From Neiella marina (GTDB lineage Bacteria > Pseudomonadota > Gammaproteobacteria > Enterobacterales > Neiellaceae), in assembly GCF_002165625.1 (NCBI RefSeq), contig NZ_NGNS01000004.1:1-64000 (forward strand): 64,000 nt of DNA, written 5' to 3'. Shown one piece after another: positions 9,979 to 20,424 of this stretch. The stretch's first letter is position 1; the number at the start of each line of letters is the position of its first letter. The notes beneath the pieces were generated by a model, which worked only from the letters and a program-made list of their open reading frames with translations, ran no database searches and had not been told where the DNA came from. Made by a program: the position numbers and the translations under genes.

Positions 9979-12900
9979 TGCACTTCCTTGTTGTAAAAGT
10001 AAATTCGCTGAGGAGCTAGTTGCAGCGGTGTTTCAATTAAATCTGGGTTATCAATTGTGCCATCGCTGTCTGTTTGACACTCATCAGCAATACACATTTC
10101 TTGCTCACCAGAATCGGTTTTAGTGATGACTTCGCAGCCACCGCAAATGAGACTGACGTTATTTTCGCCAGCAAACAACTGCGGCGTATCTGGCACATTA
10201 GTACCTGTATCAATATGATCCCATTCAAATTCGTTGTAACCATACTGCAGGTCTACCCCGTAGATACGACCCTGGCCAACGGGGATACATTGTTGAATTT
10301 GAATCGCGGAGGTTGCCGGCGTATAGGTTGTATAGTAAACGGTACCTTCAATAACAATCGGACTTGATAACGACTTTTCACCAAGACCGCTGTATTTATG
10401 ATACCAGCCGCGCTTTTGTCCGTAGGACAGCAGTTCAGTCTGCCGTTCAGAGTCAGTGTTGTTCTGATTAATAGCTTGGCCGGTAGCGTCGTACAAATCG
10501 GTCAGTTGAATCACTCCGCCCCGCTCGGAAATTTCCGAATCCGTTAAGCTAGCCGTCTGAACATTGCGATCTTGCAGCATGAAAAACATATCATTGGTCG
10601 TCACATCAAGGGGGTGAGACCGATTGCCTGTGCCCAACATGACAGCGTCAAACGGAACAGTTTGGTTGGTAACCACAGTCGAAATGGCGCCTTTGTCGTC
10701 AGTGGTCACCGTCTCTGTTTTGATGTTCACAACGGTTTGGGCAACAGCAGGTTCATAGAAAAAACGCCTATCTTGCTCAGTAGCGACATCTCCCAGCGAC
10801 GCAAATTTATGAACTGTCCAAGTCGACTTGTCATCTGTTGGCATATCAATTCGGAAGATGTTTGCACCAGTATCACTCACATATAAACGGTCGACCAAGC
10901 CATCTTGATCTGAGTCCAATGCTGCGACCTTGCCGGGCATACTATCTTTAAAGCCCGAATATGTGGCTGACGTGGTGCTCCAAATCAAGGCCCCTGTCGC
11001 CGCATTAACAAGATAAACACCTCGACCAACTGAGTCGTCGCTCCCAACTTGATGGGCATCTTTATTGGTATCGTAACCGCCAGCAATGATCATCACCGGA
11101 GTACCTTTGCCGATACCATTCACATAGGTGACGACCGGTTCCGACCATGTCTGCCCCAACAGTTCAAAGCCATTGCTATTGTTGTCGATTCGCCACATCA
11201 ATGATGGAGAATCGGGGTTTGTAATATCCATGGCATAGTAGGTTTTGCCGCCCCGACGAACACCAAAGTACAACCAGACTTTGTCGCCATAGCTAAAGGC
11301 CACCGGCGAACCGTCAATACCATAGTAATTTCTGGCACCAGTATAGTGTCTTAATTCTTTTTGCAGTGACCAGTATTCATTTGGCAAATATGCCCAGGAT
11401 TCCTCGACGGTTCCTCCATTATCTTTGAACATGTGAAGCACCCCGGCATTGGTACCAACGACAAGACGAACATCTTGGCTTGCTTCATTGCCGCCATAAT
11501 TTAATGCCAGCGGCCTGGAGTGCAAGATGTCAGCAACTAGCTGAGACCGTTTGTCAGTGGTACTGCCATCACCGTCTTCATCATCAACATCAACTCCCTG
11601 AATCCACTTGATATAATCGGCTACTTCAGCCTGTTCAACCCCCAAGCTCGCTGCTACTGAGTTATTGTTAGCGAAGGTTTCAATCAGCGCCAACTGAGTT
11701 CCTGAATCGGCATAGAACTTTCGTTCAGCGACGCGCTTCTGGAGGTGTTCGAGCACCCCACCTTTGGTGACATCATCACCATCTTCGGCTGACGACCAAT
11801 AACTGTGCGCAGTGTCGACGATATTGCCGTCAAACTCGCTCATCGCAGCGTTGCCATTGACGTCTTCAATACGCTCATCGTCGACGACTTTGTATTTTTT
11901 TAAGTTGCCCCACCAGTGAAGCTTACTTTCGGCACTAGTGGGCAAGAACATGGCGTAGTAAACCGAGTCCAAATTTTGAGTTCGATCAAAATTGTTAGTT
12001 GCCACCGCGGGCGAGGTATAAGTCGCTTGATTGGTTAAGGTCTGATAAACGATGTCCAGTAAAGCAGATTCCAATCCTGTGCTCATATCAGTGGCATTAT
12101 AGTAACCGCCAACAGCGGCCTCGGTTAACATTTCAACCGCATCAGGATCCGAGGTAATGTCGCCCATGCCAATAATATAAGTGTTGAGTGTTTGTTTACC
12201 TGGGTAGTTCTCTTCATCGGACAGAATGTCATTTTTGTATAGTGCTTGAGTCAACGGCGGCAAATAAGTTTCGACACCATTGCCCATGACGTAAGGCGAG
12301 GTGATACCGAAATCATCTTTAATTGAAGTGTTAGCTGCACTATCGACCGTTGGGGCGCCATCGGTCACTAAAATGACCGTCATTTGATTCACACATTTGT
12401 CAAATGGAGAGGCATAAATGCCATCAATTTCGGCACTGCTGTCCCTTGGAGGTGAGTTTGGTGAGTAGTCGTACGTGTTTTGTTCGCGACCATTGATGAC
12501 AGGCTTGCCATCATCATCACCAAACATCACACTCAGGCCTGCAATGTAGCGATAGGCCTCATACATGGTTTCACAAAGCGGTGTATTGGTGTTGGCTTGA
12601 AGCGAATTGACCACTGGACTAAATTCGGTTTCGGCATCGTATTCGTCGACTTTCAGAACCAGTCGGCCACCATCTCGAGCATATTCATCAAATGCGTTGA
12701 TGTTAAACACCATGAGTCCGAAGTCGACTGCATTGACCGATGACACCACGTTGTTTACTGCGTCTTTGGCCCACTGTAAGCGTGATTTCGACTCCACTGA
12801 TGGAACGTCTGGATCGCAATCGGAGGTACCTGCTTTCAGAACGCAACCTCCGTGATACCAGCGTAAGTAGTTATCGGTATAAAGGGTTACGGTAGAAGCA

Positions 12901-13550
12901 GAATTAAACAAATCAGGGCTGCCGGTCGGCGTCACGCCATCAACGCCAGATTGATAAGGATATGTTTGATCATCAACCGGGTAACCATTAGTGGTAGCCC
13001 CCGACCAACCTTTATCGATGTCCTGCCAATTATCAGCATTCCAAGTATTGGCAAGGGTGATATCGTCTTGGCAGTCAATCAGCTCCAGGTTTGAACCGTC
13101 GTTATCCGGCATTTCTTGCCAAGTATCTTTATTCTTGCCGGTCCGTTCGTACTCCAGTAACCGTCCAACGTAATAGCCGACCGTGTTCAATGAAGCTACG
13201 GCGGCGGCACAAGCATTGATATGCTCGCGGAAACGACGCGTTTCCGATGGCGAGTCAGGAACAGGTGCAGAAGTCTCGTCGATTCCTTCTGCGGTGTAAT
13301 AGATGTAGCGGTCATTAAAGGAATTTAGCCCCTGCACCGAGCCGTACTCTTTGTCGGGATCGTAGCCTGAGGTACCTTCCTCAATAATCCCCATACTGCC
13401 TGAATTATCGAAAATAATGAGTACCTTGGGACGGATCCCCCAATCAATTCGGGCAGCATAATCATAGAGTTCAATGTCATCCGACAAAGCAACAAACACG
13501 CTTAAAGAACTGAGTCCGGCAACTACAACTTGCTTGATAAGTTTATTCAT
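9975..13550 (-). CDS. pilY1: Type IV pilus tip adhesin/assembly protein PilY1
   Basis: Large secreted protein (1191 residues) thought to sit at the pilus tip, help extension and sense surfaces. A signal peptide covers about residues 1-23. A von Willebrand A domain follows with the MIDAS motif DNSGSMG near residue 48 and a matching VILVTDGAPT segment. The C-terminal half is the PilY1 beta-propeller (blocks such as GTNAGVLHMF, YFGVRRGGKTYYAMDI) with a calcium-loop-like DSDQDGLVDR at about residue 885. Many acidic and Asn/Thr-rich stretches fit an extracellular protein. It lies between pilX (10-bp gap) and pilE (ATGA overlap). Confidence 0.93.
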   Translation of the reverse strand: MNKLIKQVVVAGLSSLSVFVALSDDIELYDYAARIDWGIRPKVLIIFDNSGSMGIIEEGTSGYDPDKEYGSVQGLNSFNDRYIYYTAEGIDETSAPVPDSPSETRRFREHINACAAAVASLNTVGYYVGRLLEYERTGKNKDTWQEMPDNDGSNLELIDCQDDITLANTWNADNWQDIDKGWSGATTNGYPVDDQTYPYQSGVDGVTPTGSPDLFNSASTVTLYTDNYLRWYHGGCVLKAGTSDCDPDVPSVESKSRLQWAKDAVNNVVSSVNAVDFGLMVFNINAFDEYARDGGRLVLKVDEYDAETEFSPVVNSLQANTNTPLCETMYEAYRYIAGLSVMFGDDDGKPVINGREQNTYDYSPNSPPRDSSAEIDGIYASPFDKCVNQMTVILVTDGAPTVDSAANTSIKDDFGITSPYVMGNGVETYLPPLTQALYKNDILSDEENYPGKQTLNTYIIGMGDITSDPDAVEMLTEAAVGGYYNATDMSTGLESALLDIVYQTLTNQATYTSPAVATNNFDRTQNLDSVYYAMFLPTSAESKLHWWGNLKKYKVVDDERIEDVNGNAAMSEFDGNIVDTAHSYWSSAEDGDDVTKGGVLEHLQKRVAERKFYADSGTQLALIETFANNNSVAASLGVEQAEVADYIKWIQGVDVDDEDGDGSTTDKRSQLVADILHSRPLALNYGGNEASQDVRLVVGTNAGVLHMFKDNGGTVEESWAYLPNEYWSLQKELRHYTGARNYYGIDGSPVAFSYGDKVWLYFGVRRGGKTYYAMDITNPDSPSLMWRIDNNSNGFELLGQTWSEPVVTYVNGIGKGTPVMIIAGGYDTNKDAHQVGSDDSVGRGVYLVNAATGALIWSTTSATYSGFKDSMPGKVAALDSDQDGLVDRLYVSDTGANIFRIDMPTDDKSTWTVHKFASLGDVATEQDRRFFYEPAVAQTVVNIKTETVTTDDKGAISTVVTNQTVPFDAVMLGTGNRSHPLDVTTNDMFFMLQDRNVQTASLTDSEISERGGVIQLTDLYDATGQAINQNNTDSERQTELLSYGQKRGWYHKYSGLGEKSLSSPIVIEGTVYYTTYTPATSAIQIQQCIPVGQGRIYGVDLQYGYNEFEWDHIDTGTNVPDTPQLFAGENNVSLICGGCEVITKTDSGEQEMCIADECQTDSDGTIDNPDLIETPLQLAPQRIYFYNKEVQ

Positions 13551-13560
13551 GGTCGGCCTC

Positions 13561-14013
13561 TTATCGGGTCATCGGATGGATTATTCCGGTGGCAACATCA
13601 TTCTGCCCAGCTCCCGAGCGGGAGTAACTCAAAGACGAGTCAATTTCAAAACGCCGACAAACCAAATTGAGGTTTTGACTGTTAGCATTTTCTCCCCGCT
13701 GGCAAGCTCCTGGAACTTCAACGATCAGCTCAATGTCATTTGCAACGTCAGGAAAATCGGCCGCCGTTCGCGATAGCGGATAACTACCGTCATCGTCGAG
13801 AAACGGGCTAGCTCCGCCGCCACGAGCAGCATCGACGATGGCATCAATTGCACCGGAGACTTCCCCCTCAGAGACCAAACGATCAGCATAAGCCCCTGAT
13901 ATCTTTGTCTCAAAGCTGGTGTTTCTTATCAGCATCACTGACGTTAGGGTAATAATGACCAGCAAAATCAAGGTAGTGAACAGTGCCAGACCTGATTGGT
14001 GAGCAACATTCAT
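13561..14013 (-). CDS. pilX: Minor pilin PilX
   Basis: 150-residue protein with the PilX N-terminus: QSGLALFTTLILLVIITLTS, then MLIRNTSFETKISGAYADRL, the usual block after the hydrophobic helix. PilX pseudopilins typically lack the strict Glu5 motif, as here. Position between pilW (2-bp gap) and pilY1 is the standard order. It is shorter than some PilX proteins but complete. Confidence 0.85.
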   Translation of the reverse strand: MNVAHQSGLALFTTLILLVIITLTSVMLIRNTSFETKISGAYADRLVSEGEVSGAIDAIVDAARGGGASPFLDDDGSYPLSRTAADFPDVANDIELIVEVPGACQRGENANSQNLNLVCRRFEIDSSLSYSRSGAGQNDVATGIIHPMTR

Positions 14014-14015
14014 GG

Positions 14016-15029
14016 TTAACCTCCGTTGGCAATCTGATGATTGCGAATAGCGACCGTAGCACTTAGCACCTTTCGCCTGATGCCATCATTCGCAGACGTC
14101 ACCGTACGGCTGCCATAATTGTAAGTTGCAGCCCCATGCTGAGTTAACGCAGGGTCCGCTTCGATAGCCCTTACCAGCATGGCCACCTGCACTGACAGCA
14201 CTCTGGCAAAATCAACATTGTCCCATTCATCATCAGTGATCTGAGCTGCTGTGGCGTAGCGATCGACAGCGCCATCACCGTCATCATCAAGACCGTAAAG
14301 AAAATGTAAGTCCTCTACACCTTCGGCGATTTCTTCTTTGATCATCACTTCTGAACCAGATGTTACCGCCAAGGTTTCGCGCACCAACACAGGAAAGTCG
14401 TTGATGCCATAGCGATTCACATTAGCGACATAATAGACTCGGTGCTGATACTCAAAGTACTCGGCATTCGTTGGTTCTGCTGCTACCAATCCTGTTGCAC
14501 CATTGAAGATAACGGCCGTATTTGAGTTTGCTGCCATATAGACATTGCCGTTGGTGACGATGGCATTGGACTCATCTTCCTGCCCTATCAAACGTTTAAT
14601 TTGAATGACATCAGTGCCAGCTCGACCATCATCGATGCACCCCATGGCGTTGGCACCGGTTAGGTTTGCCCCCCATAGCATTCTAAACGTGGCATTAATG
14701 CCAACCGTCGGAAATGTCGCATTGTTGACTCCGCCACCAGTGCATTCGCTTGATACCGCACCAGCTTCAAGGGTCAAATTGGAACCTAGCACTAAATTCT
14801 GACCAGAGAGTTGCCCCATAAAGCCAGCGTGAGTGACATCTTTGCCTAGCAGTGCAATTGCAACGCGGCCGTTGTCTAAAATTTCTGAAAAAGATTGGGT
14901 GTTGGAAAGTTGGGTTAACGAGGTTATCAAAACGCTTAGCGCTGCGATGACCAACAGCAGGCCAAGTACCAGCGCAATCATCAACTCGACAAGAGTAAAG
15001 CCTAGTTGTTTACAGCTCACTCTAATCAT
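14016..15029 (-). CDS. pilW: Minor pilin PilW
   Basis: 337-residue prepilin-like protein with cleavage motif QLG|FTLVELMIALVLGLLLV and the PilW block SFSEILDNGRVAIALLGKDVTHAGFMG. The size fits PilW, the largest of the minor pilins. A calcium-loop-like run DDDGDGAVDR occurs near residue 250. Its ATG overlaps the pilV stop by one base (TAATG) and pilX follows after 2 bp, so translation is coupled through the operon. Confidence 0.9.
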   Translation of the reverse strand: MIRVSCKQLGFTLVELMIALVLGLLLVIAALSVLITSLTQLSNTQSFSEILDNGRVAIALLGKDVTHAGFMGQLSGQNLVLGSNLTLEAGAVSSECTGGGVNNATFPTVGINATFRMLWGANLTGANAMGCIDDGRAGTDVIQIKRLIGQEDESNAIVTNGNVYMAANSNTAVIFNGATGLVAAEPTNAEYFEYQHRVYYVANVNRYGINDFPVLVRETLAVTSGSEVMIKEEIAEGVEDLHFLYGLDDDGDGAVDRYATAAQITDDEWDNVDFARVLSVQVAMLVRAIEADPALTQHGAATYNYGSRTVTSANDGIRRKVLSATVAIRNHQIANGG

Positions 15030-15619
15030 TAGTTAGCCCCCACAAAAGTGGTGAAAACAAACATACGTCGCTCTTTCGCGCTAATGTCGCTGCCACAACC
15101 AGCTATCGGTGAAACAGGCGTCGCACCGAGGCGAACACCCTTCCAAACCAAAACAATTTGAATCAAGCCAGCGGTGTGGCTAACGCATCCTTCGGCATTA
15201 ATCAAAGCGCCGGTATCGCGATCACCTCTGACCTCAGAGCCGCCTTTAATAGCCTGATCAAATTGATACAAATCCCAGCTAACCATTTGCTCTGGAGTAC
15301 AACTATCGAGCCCCAAACAATCTGAAAAGGTAGTAACCGTTGAGCCAGTGTATGTTCCCTGGTAACTGTCGAGGTCGGCGGTGCGGTTGGACACCATTCG
15401 TTCAGCCAGATCTCGAGCGATCAATACTGCTTGAGTACGTTGGAAGGCTTCGAGATTGCCCCTTTTGGCTGTTCCTTGTAGAGCGAGCGCACCCAATACA
15501 CCAATGCCCAAAACGACAACAGCAACAAGAATTTCAATCAGAGTAACGCCTGATTGAAGTGAGGAGCGAGTACGCGACCTACGTGCAACGGTCGCCTGAC
15601 GAATTTGTGTGTAAAACAA
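15029..15619 (-). CDS. pilV: Minor pilin PilV
   Basis: Pseudopilin with cleavage region LQSG|VTLIEILVAVVVLGIGVLG, the PilV signature, and the typical LQGTAKRGNLEAFQRTQAVLIARDLAERM block. No ATG exists in front of the mature sequence. I favour TTG at 15619 because AGGTGG lies five nt upstream; GTG at 15628 is possible but has no ribosome-binding site and falls inside a hairpin arm. The chosen start gives a 24-residue leader. The first gene of the pilV-W-X-Y1-E-tapY2 operon, which either reads through from ispH or uses a promoter inside ispH. Confidence 0.87.
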   Translation of the reverse strand: MFYTQIRQATVARRSRTRSSLQSGVTLIEILVAVVVLGIGVLGALALQGTAKRGNLEAFQRTQAVLIARDLAERMVSNRTADLDSYQGTYTGSTVTTFSDCLGLDSCTPEQMVSWDLYQFDQAIKGGSEVRGDRDTGALINAEGCVSHTAGLIQIVLVWKGVRLGATPVSPIAGCGSDISAKERRMFVFTTFVGAN

Positions 15620-15641
15620 AACAGCCACCTAGACGGTGGCT
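15614..15641 (-). terminator. ispH terminator overlapping the pilV ribosome-binding site
   Basis: On the minus strand AGCCACC-GTCTA-GGTGGCT is followed by GTTTTGTTTT, about 30 nt after the ispH stop. The stem arms are 15635-15641 and 15623-15629. The 3' arm contains the AGGTGG that best serves the pilV TTG start, so the same structure could end ispH transcripts and hide the pilV ribosome-binding site on readthrough mRNA. Confidence 0.75.
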
Positions 15642-15669
15642 GCATTGGAGAACTTTGTCGCAGAAGCTG

Positions 15670-16599
15670 CTACTGCAACTCGGCGGGAACGGCGAACACT
15701 ATGTTCTCTTCACGTCCCGGATGTTCTTGTACTTGCGTGCCACCGCACTGAGTTAATTTATCAACGACTTGTTGCACCAAAATCTCAGGGGCAGAAGCGC
15801 CAGCAGTGACGCTGACCACATCACAAGTTTCAAGCCAAGCGGCATCGATATCATCGGCGGTATCAATCAAATACGCCCGGGTACCAATCTTTTCGGCCAG
15901 CTCTCGTAAGCGGTTTGAGTTAGAGCTATTTTTGGCTCCGACTACCAACATCACATCAGATTTTGCTGCTAATTCCCGCACCGCATCTTGGCGGTTCTGG
16001 GTGGCATAGCAAATGTCATCTTTGCGAGGTCCAACGATCTTTGGGAACTCTTGGCGCAACGCATCAATCACGTCTGCTGTGTCATCCACAGACAAAGTCG
16101 TTTGAGTAACGTAGCACAGATTTTCGCGATCTTTTACTGGCAATGTTTTGACATCCGCCGGAGATTCGACCAAGTAAATCCCTCCAGAATCAGAGTCATA
16201 TTGCCCCATGGTACCTTCAACTTCGGGATGTCCCGCATGACCGATCAACACGCACTCAGTACCTCGGCGGCTCGCTCGGGTTACTTCCATATGGACTTTG
16301 GTGACCAACGGGCAAGTAGCATCGAACACCTTTAAGCCACGCGCCTTAGCATTGTCACGAACCGCTTTGGAAACCCCATGAGCGGAGAAAATGACGATGC
16401 AGTCATCTGGTACTTCATCCAACTCATCGACAAAAATGGCGCCTCGATCACGTAAGCCATCAACCACGTAACGGTTGTGTACCACCTCATGACGAACATA
16501 AATAGGTGGCTCAAACAGTTCCAGTGCACGCTCAACAATGCTAATCGCACGGTCAACTCCAGCACAAAAGCCGCGAGGATTTGCCAGTAAAATGTCCAT
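15670..16599 (-). CDS. ispH: 4-hydroxy-3-methylbut-2-enyl diphosphate reductase
   Basis: Last enzyme of the MEP isoprenoid pathway, reducing HMBPP to IPP and DMAPP with a [4Fe-4S] cluster. The three cluster cysteines are present: Cys12 in [10 protein letters not shown], one in [10 protein letters not shown], and one in [14 protein letters not shown]. Length 309 matches E. coli (316). The ATG overlaps the fkpB stop by one base (TAATG). Last gene of an ileS-lspA-fkpB-ispH run shared with Pseudomonas and enterics. Confidence 0.97.
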   Translation of the reverse strand: MDILLANPRGFCAGVDRAISIVERALELFEPPIYVRHEVVHNRYVVDGLRDRGAIFVDELDEVPDDCIVIFSAHGVSKAVRDNAKARGLKVFDATCPLVTKVHMEVTRASRRGTECVLIGHAGHPEVEGTMGQYDSDSGGIYLVESPADVKTLPVKDRENLCYVTQTTLSVDDTADVIDALRQEFPKIVGPRKDDICYATQNRQDAVRELAAKSDVMLVVGAKNSSNSNRLRELAEKIGTRAYLIDTADDIDAAWLETCDVVSVTAGASAPEILVQQVVDKLTQCGGTQVQEHPGREENIVFAVPAELQ

Positions 16600-17042
16600 T
16601 ATTGCGATTCTCCAACTGTTAGAATTTCAACTTCAAAGATCACCGTTTGGCCTGCTAGTGGATGATTAAAATCAACAGTCACAGAGTCGCCTTCCACAGC
16701 ACGGACAATACCCGGGATTTCAGTGCCATCGGGCTGGCTAAAAGCGACAATAGCGCCTACTTCGGCGACAATATCACCACCAAATTTGACTCGGTCTAAG
16801 TGATGAATATTGTCAGGATTGGGCTGACCAAAAGCTTGTTCTGGCGGCAATTCGAATTTCTTCTCGTCACCGGCTTTCAAACCGAGCAAACATTGCTCAA
16901 AGCTGTCGGTCAAATTACCATCGCCGACAACAAAACGGGCTGGCTTGTTATTGACCTTGGTACTATCGGCAACCGAGCCATCTACCAACTTAATGGCAAA
17001 GTGCATGGTTACTTCGGCGCCACTGCAAATCTGTTGCGTCAT
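16599..17042 (-). CDS. fkpB: FKBP-type peptidyl-prolyl isomerase FkpB (SlpA)
   Basis: 147-residue cytosolic prolyl isomerase of the SlyD/SlpA type: a half-FKBP fold with an inserted IF chaperone domain. Family blocks seen include [39 protein letters not shown] and [18 protein letters not shown]. There is no His-rich C-terminal tail, which argues for FkpB rather than SlyD. The start is the ATG giving MTQQICSG, with AGGAAAG upstream. It sits between lspA and ispH, the usual place for fkpB. Confidence 0.93.
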   Translation of the reverse strand: MTQQICSGAEVTMHFAIKLVDGSVADSTKVNNKPARFVVGDGNLTDSFEQCLLGLKAGDEKKFELPPEQAFGQPNPDNIHHLDRVKFGGDIVAEVGAIVAFSQPDGTEIPGIVRAVEGDSVTVDFNHPLAGQTVIFEVEILTVGESQ

Positions 17043-17043
17043 G

Positions 17044-17568
17044 TTACTTTCCTGCTTTCGCGGTATCGCTGTTTTGTTCAGGCTTGTTGATAAAAGCATC
17101 CCAAATCAATAAGCCAGCACCGACGCAAATTGCAGAATCTGCGACGTTAAATGCCGGCCAGTGATAATTACCAACGTAAAAATCAAGAAAGTCGATGACA
17201 AAACCATGGTACAAACGGTCAATGACATTACCTAAAGCGCCGCCAAGCACTAAGGCGAAGGCAATGTTTTGCAAGCGCTGGGAGGCATCATTCTTACGCA
17301 ACCAATACAGCAACATGACGCTGACGGCGAAAGCGATGATAGTGAAAAACCACCGTTGCCAACCACCGGCATCGCTTAAGAAGCTAAACGCTGCACCATA
17401 ATTTCGTACGTAAGTCAGGTTGAAGAACGATGTCACCGCGACCCGTTCATACAACTCAAAAGCGCCAATCACCCAAAGCTTGGTTGCTTGATCGAGGACA
17501 AAGGTCAGTACCGCAACCCAAATCCACTTCAAGCCAGAGGTTTCATTGCTGTTGAACACCTTAAGCAT
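17044..17568 (-). CDS. lspA: Lipoprotein signal peptidase II
   Basis: Inner-membrane aspartyl protease that cuts prolipoproteins in front of the lipidated Cys. Four transmembrane segments and both catalytic aspartates are present in the blocks [15 protein letters not shown] and FNVADSAIC. The ATG at 17568 overlaps the end of ileS by 8 bp and gives 174 residues; GTG at 17583 would add five. It is coupled to ileS and to fkpB. Substrates in this window would include BamD and other lipobox proteins. Confidence 0.95.
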   Translation of the reverse strand: MLKVFNSNETSGLKWIWVAVLTFVLDQATKLWVIGAFELYERVAVTSFFNLTYVRNYGAAFSFLSDAGGWQRWFFTIIAFAVSVMLLYWLRKNDASQRLQNIAFALVLGGALGNVIDRLYHGFVIDFLDFYVGNYHWPAFNVADSAICVGAGLLIWDAFINKPEQNSDTAKAGK

Positions 17569-20395
17569 AAGAGCGAACCTCACCTACGCCATCGACGTTG
17601 GTCACGCAGCGGCCGCAAAGAGTCTCATGACCGGCGTGGCTACCAACATCTTCGCGGTGATGCCAACAGCGCTCACACTTCTGGCCAGCGGCTTTACCAA
17701 CCAACACCTTCAGTTCATCAATGTCAGTAGCAACAGCATCTGTCGCGTCAGCCAACGGTAACAAACTGGCTTCCGATGTCAGCATCACAAACCGCAGCTC
17801 GTCAGCCAATTTAGCTAGCACCGCTGCAATCTTGCCATCTGCGTAAAGCGCAACCTTGGCCTCCAAAGTACCACCGATTTGCTTGTCGCGACGGGCGGCT
17901 TCCAATAGCTTATTCACTTCGGTACGTACTGCTAACACTTGCTGCCAGTCATCCGTTGACAACGGCGCGTCCGCAGGCAATTCAGTCAAGCCCTGGTACC
18001 ACTCACCGGTAAACACGTACTTGCTACGTTCACCCGGTAATGCCTGCCAAATCTCTTGTGCGGTAAAACTCATCACTGGCGCCATCCAACGCACCAACGC
18101 CTCTGCGATATGGTACAAGGCAGTCTGACAAGAACGACGAGCAAGACCTGTATCTTTCGCGGTGTACTGACGGTCTTTGATGATGTCGAGGTAGAAGCTA
18201 CCCATATCAATGGAGCAGAACAACATCAACGCTTGGTTTACCTGATGCAGGTTGTATTGGTCGTAAGCTTCAACGATTGTGTTCTGGGTTTGCAGGGCAC
18301 GGGCAACGGCCCACTGATCTAATGCCACCATTTCATTAAATGGCACTGCATCAGTTTCAGGGTTGAAGCCATTGAGGTTAGCCAGCAAGAAACGGGCAGT
18401 ATTACGAATACGGCGATACGCATCAGCGCTGCGTTTGAAGATTTCATCCGAAACCGTCATTTCTTGGGTATAGTCGGTTGAGGCAACCCAAAGGCGCAAG
18501 ATATCGGCGCCTAATTTGCCAATGACTTGCTGCGGTGCAATCACGTTGCCCAGCGACTTGGACATTTTGCGACCATCTTTATCCACAGTGAAGCCGTGCG
18601 TCAGTGCAGCTTTGTATGGGGCATGGCCTTTGATGGCAATGGATGTCAGCAATGATGACTGGAACCAACCACGGTGCTGGTCCGAGCCTTCCAAATACAA
18701 ATCAATCGGATTGGCGCCGAACGTTTCTTCACGGGCATCAACCACACACGAGTGAGTTACACCAGAGTCAAACCAAACATCCAAGGTGTCTTGTACCTTG
18801 GTGTACTGCTTACATTCATCTTCAGACAACAGCTCTTTGAGCTCTAAATCAAACCAAGCTTGAATGCCTTCTTTTTCAACGCGCTTAGCGACTTCCTCAA
18901 GTAACTCAAGCGCTTTGGGATGCGGCTCGCCGGTTTCTTTATCGACGATCAGAGCAATCGGCACGCCCCAGGTACGCTGACGCGAAATACACCAATCTGG
19001 ACGGCCATCGATCATGCTTTGAATTCGAGTTTCGCCCCATTCTGGCAACCACTCGGTTTTCTTAATTTCTTCTAATGCAGCATCTCGCAAGCCAGCCTGT
19101 TCCATGCTGACAAACCATTGCGGAGTGGCGCGGAAAATAATCGGCGTCTTGTGGCGCCAGCAATGCGGATAGCTGTGCTGATAGTTGACGTGACACAACA
19201 GGGTGTGATTTTCCTTCATCGCTTCGATGATGATGCCGTTGGCATTTTTCACATGTTGGCCACCAACCAGCGGCGTGTCTTCTTTGAAAACACCGTGATC
19301 CATCACTGGGTTGGCCACTTCAAGGCCATATTGTTGACCAACAATGAAGTCGTCTTGACCATGGCCCGGGGCAGTGTGAACACAACCAGTACCCGAGTCA
19401 GTGGTAACGTGCATGCCCAGAATCACTGGCACTTGCATATCGTATAGCGGGTGCTTGAGCGCAGTATGCTCGATATCAACACCGCGGCAAGTGGCGATGA
19501 CGTGATAATCCGTCACGCCATAACGATCCACCGCATCAAGCATCAGATCCTTGGCCAATAACAAACGACGAGGGCCCTGCTCGGTGGCACATTGAACAAT
19601 GACGTAGTCTAGCTCTGGGTGAACCGCTACTGCGCGGTTAGCAGGCAAGGTCCATGGCGTAGTGGTCCAGATAACCACAGACACTGGGCCCTCACCAACA
19701 TGCTCTGCTGGGTGCTCACATTTAGCCAGTAATGCTTCTGCATCAACCACTTCAAAAGCAACGTCAATCGCCGGTGATGTTTTGTCTTGGTATTCCACTT
19801 CTGCCTCAGCTAACGCTGAGCCACAGTCGGTACACCAATGCACTGGTTTGAACCCTTTGTGCAGGTGACCATTTTCAACAATTTTACCGAGGGCGCGGAT
19901 CTGATTCGCCTCAAAATCATAATTCATGGTCAGGTATGGCTTATCCCACTCACCAAAAACGCCTAAGCGTTTAAAGTCTTCGCGCTGACCATCCACTTGC
20001 TTAGCCGCATACTCTCGACACTTCACTCGGAATTCAGCCGCCGTCAACTTTTTACCCGGCTTGCCGAATTTCTTCTCAACTTGCAATTCAATCGGCAAAC
20101 CATGGCAATCCCAGCCTGGGACATAAGGGGCATCGAAACCACTCAACGTCTTCGACTTGATAATCACATCTTTAAGGATTTTGTTAACCGCATGGCCCAA
20201 GTGAATGTTGCCATTGGCATATGGAGGACCATCATGAAGAATGAACGATGGGCGGCCTTGACGGGCTTGGCGAATTTCGCCATACAAGTCGTCAGCTAAC
20301 CAGTCTTTGAGCATGGCTGGTTCGCGCTGGGCCAGATTGCCGCGCATCGGAAATTCAGTTTCGGGCAGGTTAAGGGTGTCTTTATATTGGCTCAT
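17561..20395 (-). CDS. ileS: Isoleucyl-tRNA synthetase
   Basis: Class I aminoacyl-tRNA synthetase with 944 residues, close to E. coli IleS (938). Signature motifs: HLGH near residue 67 ([13 protein letters not shown]), KMSKS ([11 protein letters not shown]) near 605, the CP1 editing domain between them, and a C-terminal zinc module ([12 protein letters not shown] ... CGRC). It is of the bacterial type with a zinc tail, the mupirocin-sensitive class. First gene of ileS-lspA-fkpB-ispH; ribF lies 29 bp upstream, so all five may be one transcript. Confidence 0.98.
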   Translation of the reverse strand: MSQYKDTLNLPETEFPMRGNLAQREPAMLKDWLADDLYGEIRQARQGRPSFILHDGPPYANGNIHLGHAVNKILKDVIIKSKTLSGFDAPYVPGWDCHGLPIELQVEKKFGKPGKKLTAAEFRVKCREYAAKQVDGQREDFKRLGVFGEWDKPYLTMNYDFEANQIRALGKIVENGHLHKGFKPVHWCTDCGSALAEAEVEYQDKTSPAIDVAFEVVDAEALLAKCEHPAEHVGEGPVSVVIWTTTPWTLPANRAVAVHPELDYVIVQCATEQGPRRLLLAKDLMLDAVDRYGVTDYHVIATCRGVDIEHTALKHPLYDMQVPVILGMHVTTDSGTGCVHTAPGHGQDDFIVGQQYGLEVANPVMDHGVFKEDTPLVGGQHVKNANGIIIEAMKENHTLLCHVNYQHSYPHCWRHKTPIIFRATPQWFVSMEQAGLRDAALEEIKKTEWLPEWGETRIQSMIDGRPDWCISRQRTWGVPIALIVDKETGEPHPKALELLEEVAKRVEKEGIQAWFDLELKELLSEDECKQYTKVQDTLDVWFDSGVTHSCVVDAREETFGANPIDLYLEGSDQHRGWFQSSLLTSIAIKGHAPYKAALTHGFTVDKDGRKMSKSLGNVIAPQQVIGKLGADILRLWVASTDYTQEMTVSDEIFKRSADAYRRIRNTARFLLANLNGFNPETDAVPFNEMVALDQWAVARALQTQNTIVEAYDQYNLHQVNQALMLFCSIDMGSFYLDIIKDRQYTAKDTGLARRSCQTALYHIAEALVRWMAPVMSFTAQEIWQALPGERSKYVFTGEWYQGLTELPADAPLSTDDWQQVLAVRTEVNKLLEAARRDKQIGGTLEAKVALYADGKIAAVLAKLADELRFVMLTSEASLLPLADATDAVATDIDELKVLVGKAAGQKCERCWHHREDVGSHAGHETLCGRCVTNVDGVGEVRSYA

Positions 20396-20424
20396 GAATG
20401 GCAGATCCTGATGATCATGTCGTA

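Noticed and set aside
12480-12855. Plus-strand frames inside pilY1
   Set aside because: Shadows of the real gene; composition follows the antisense of the vWA domain.
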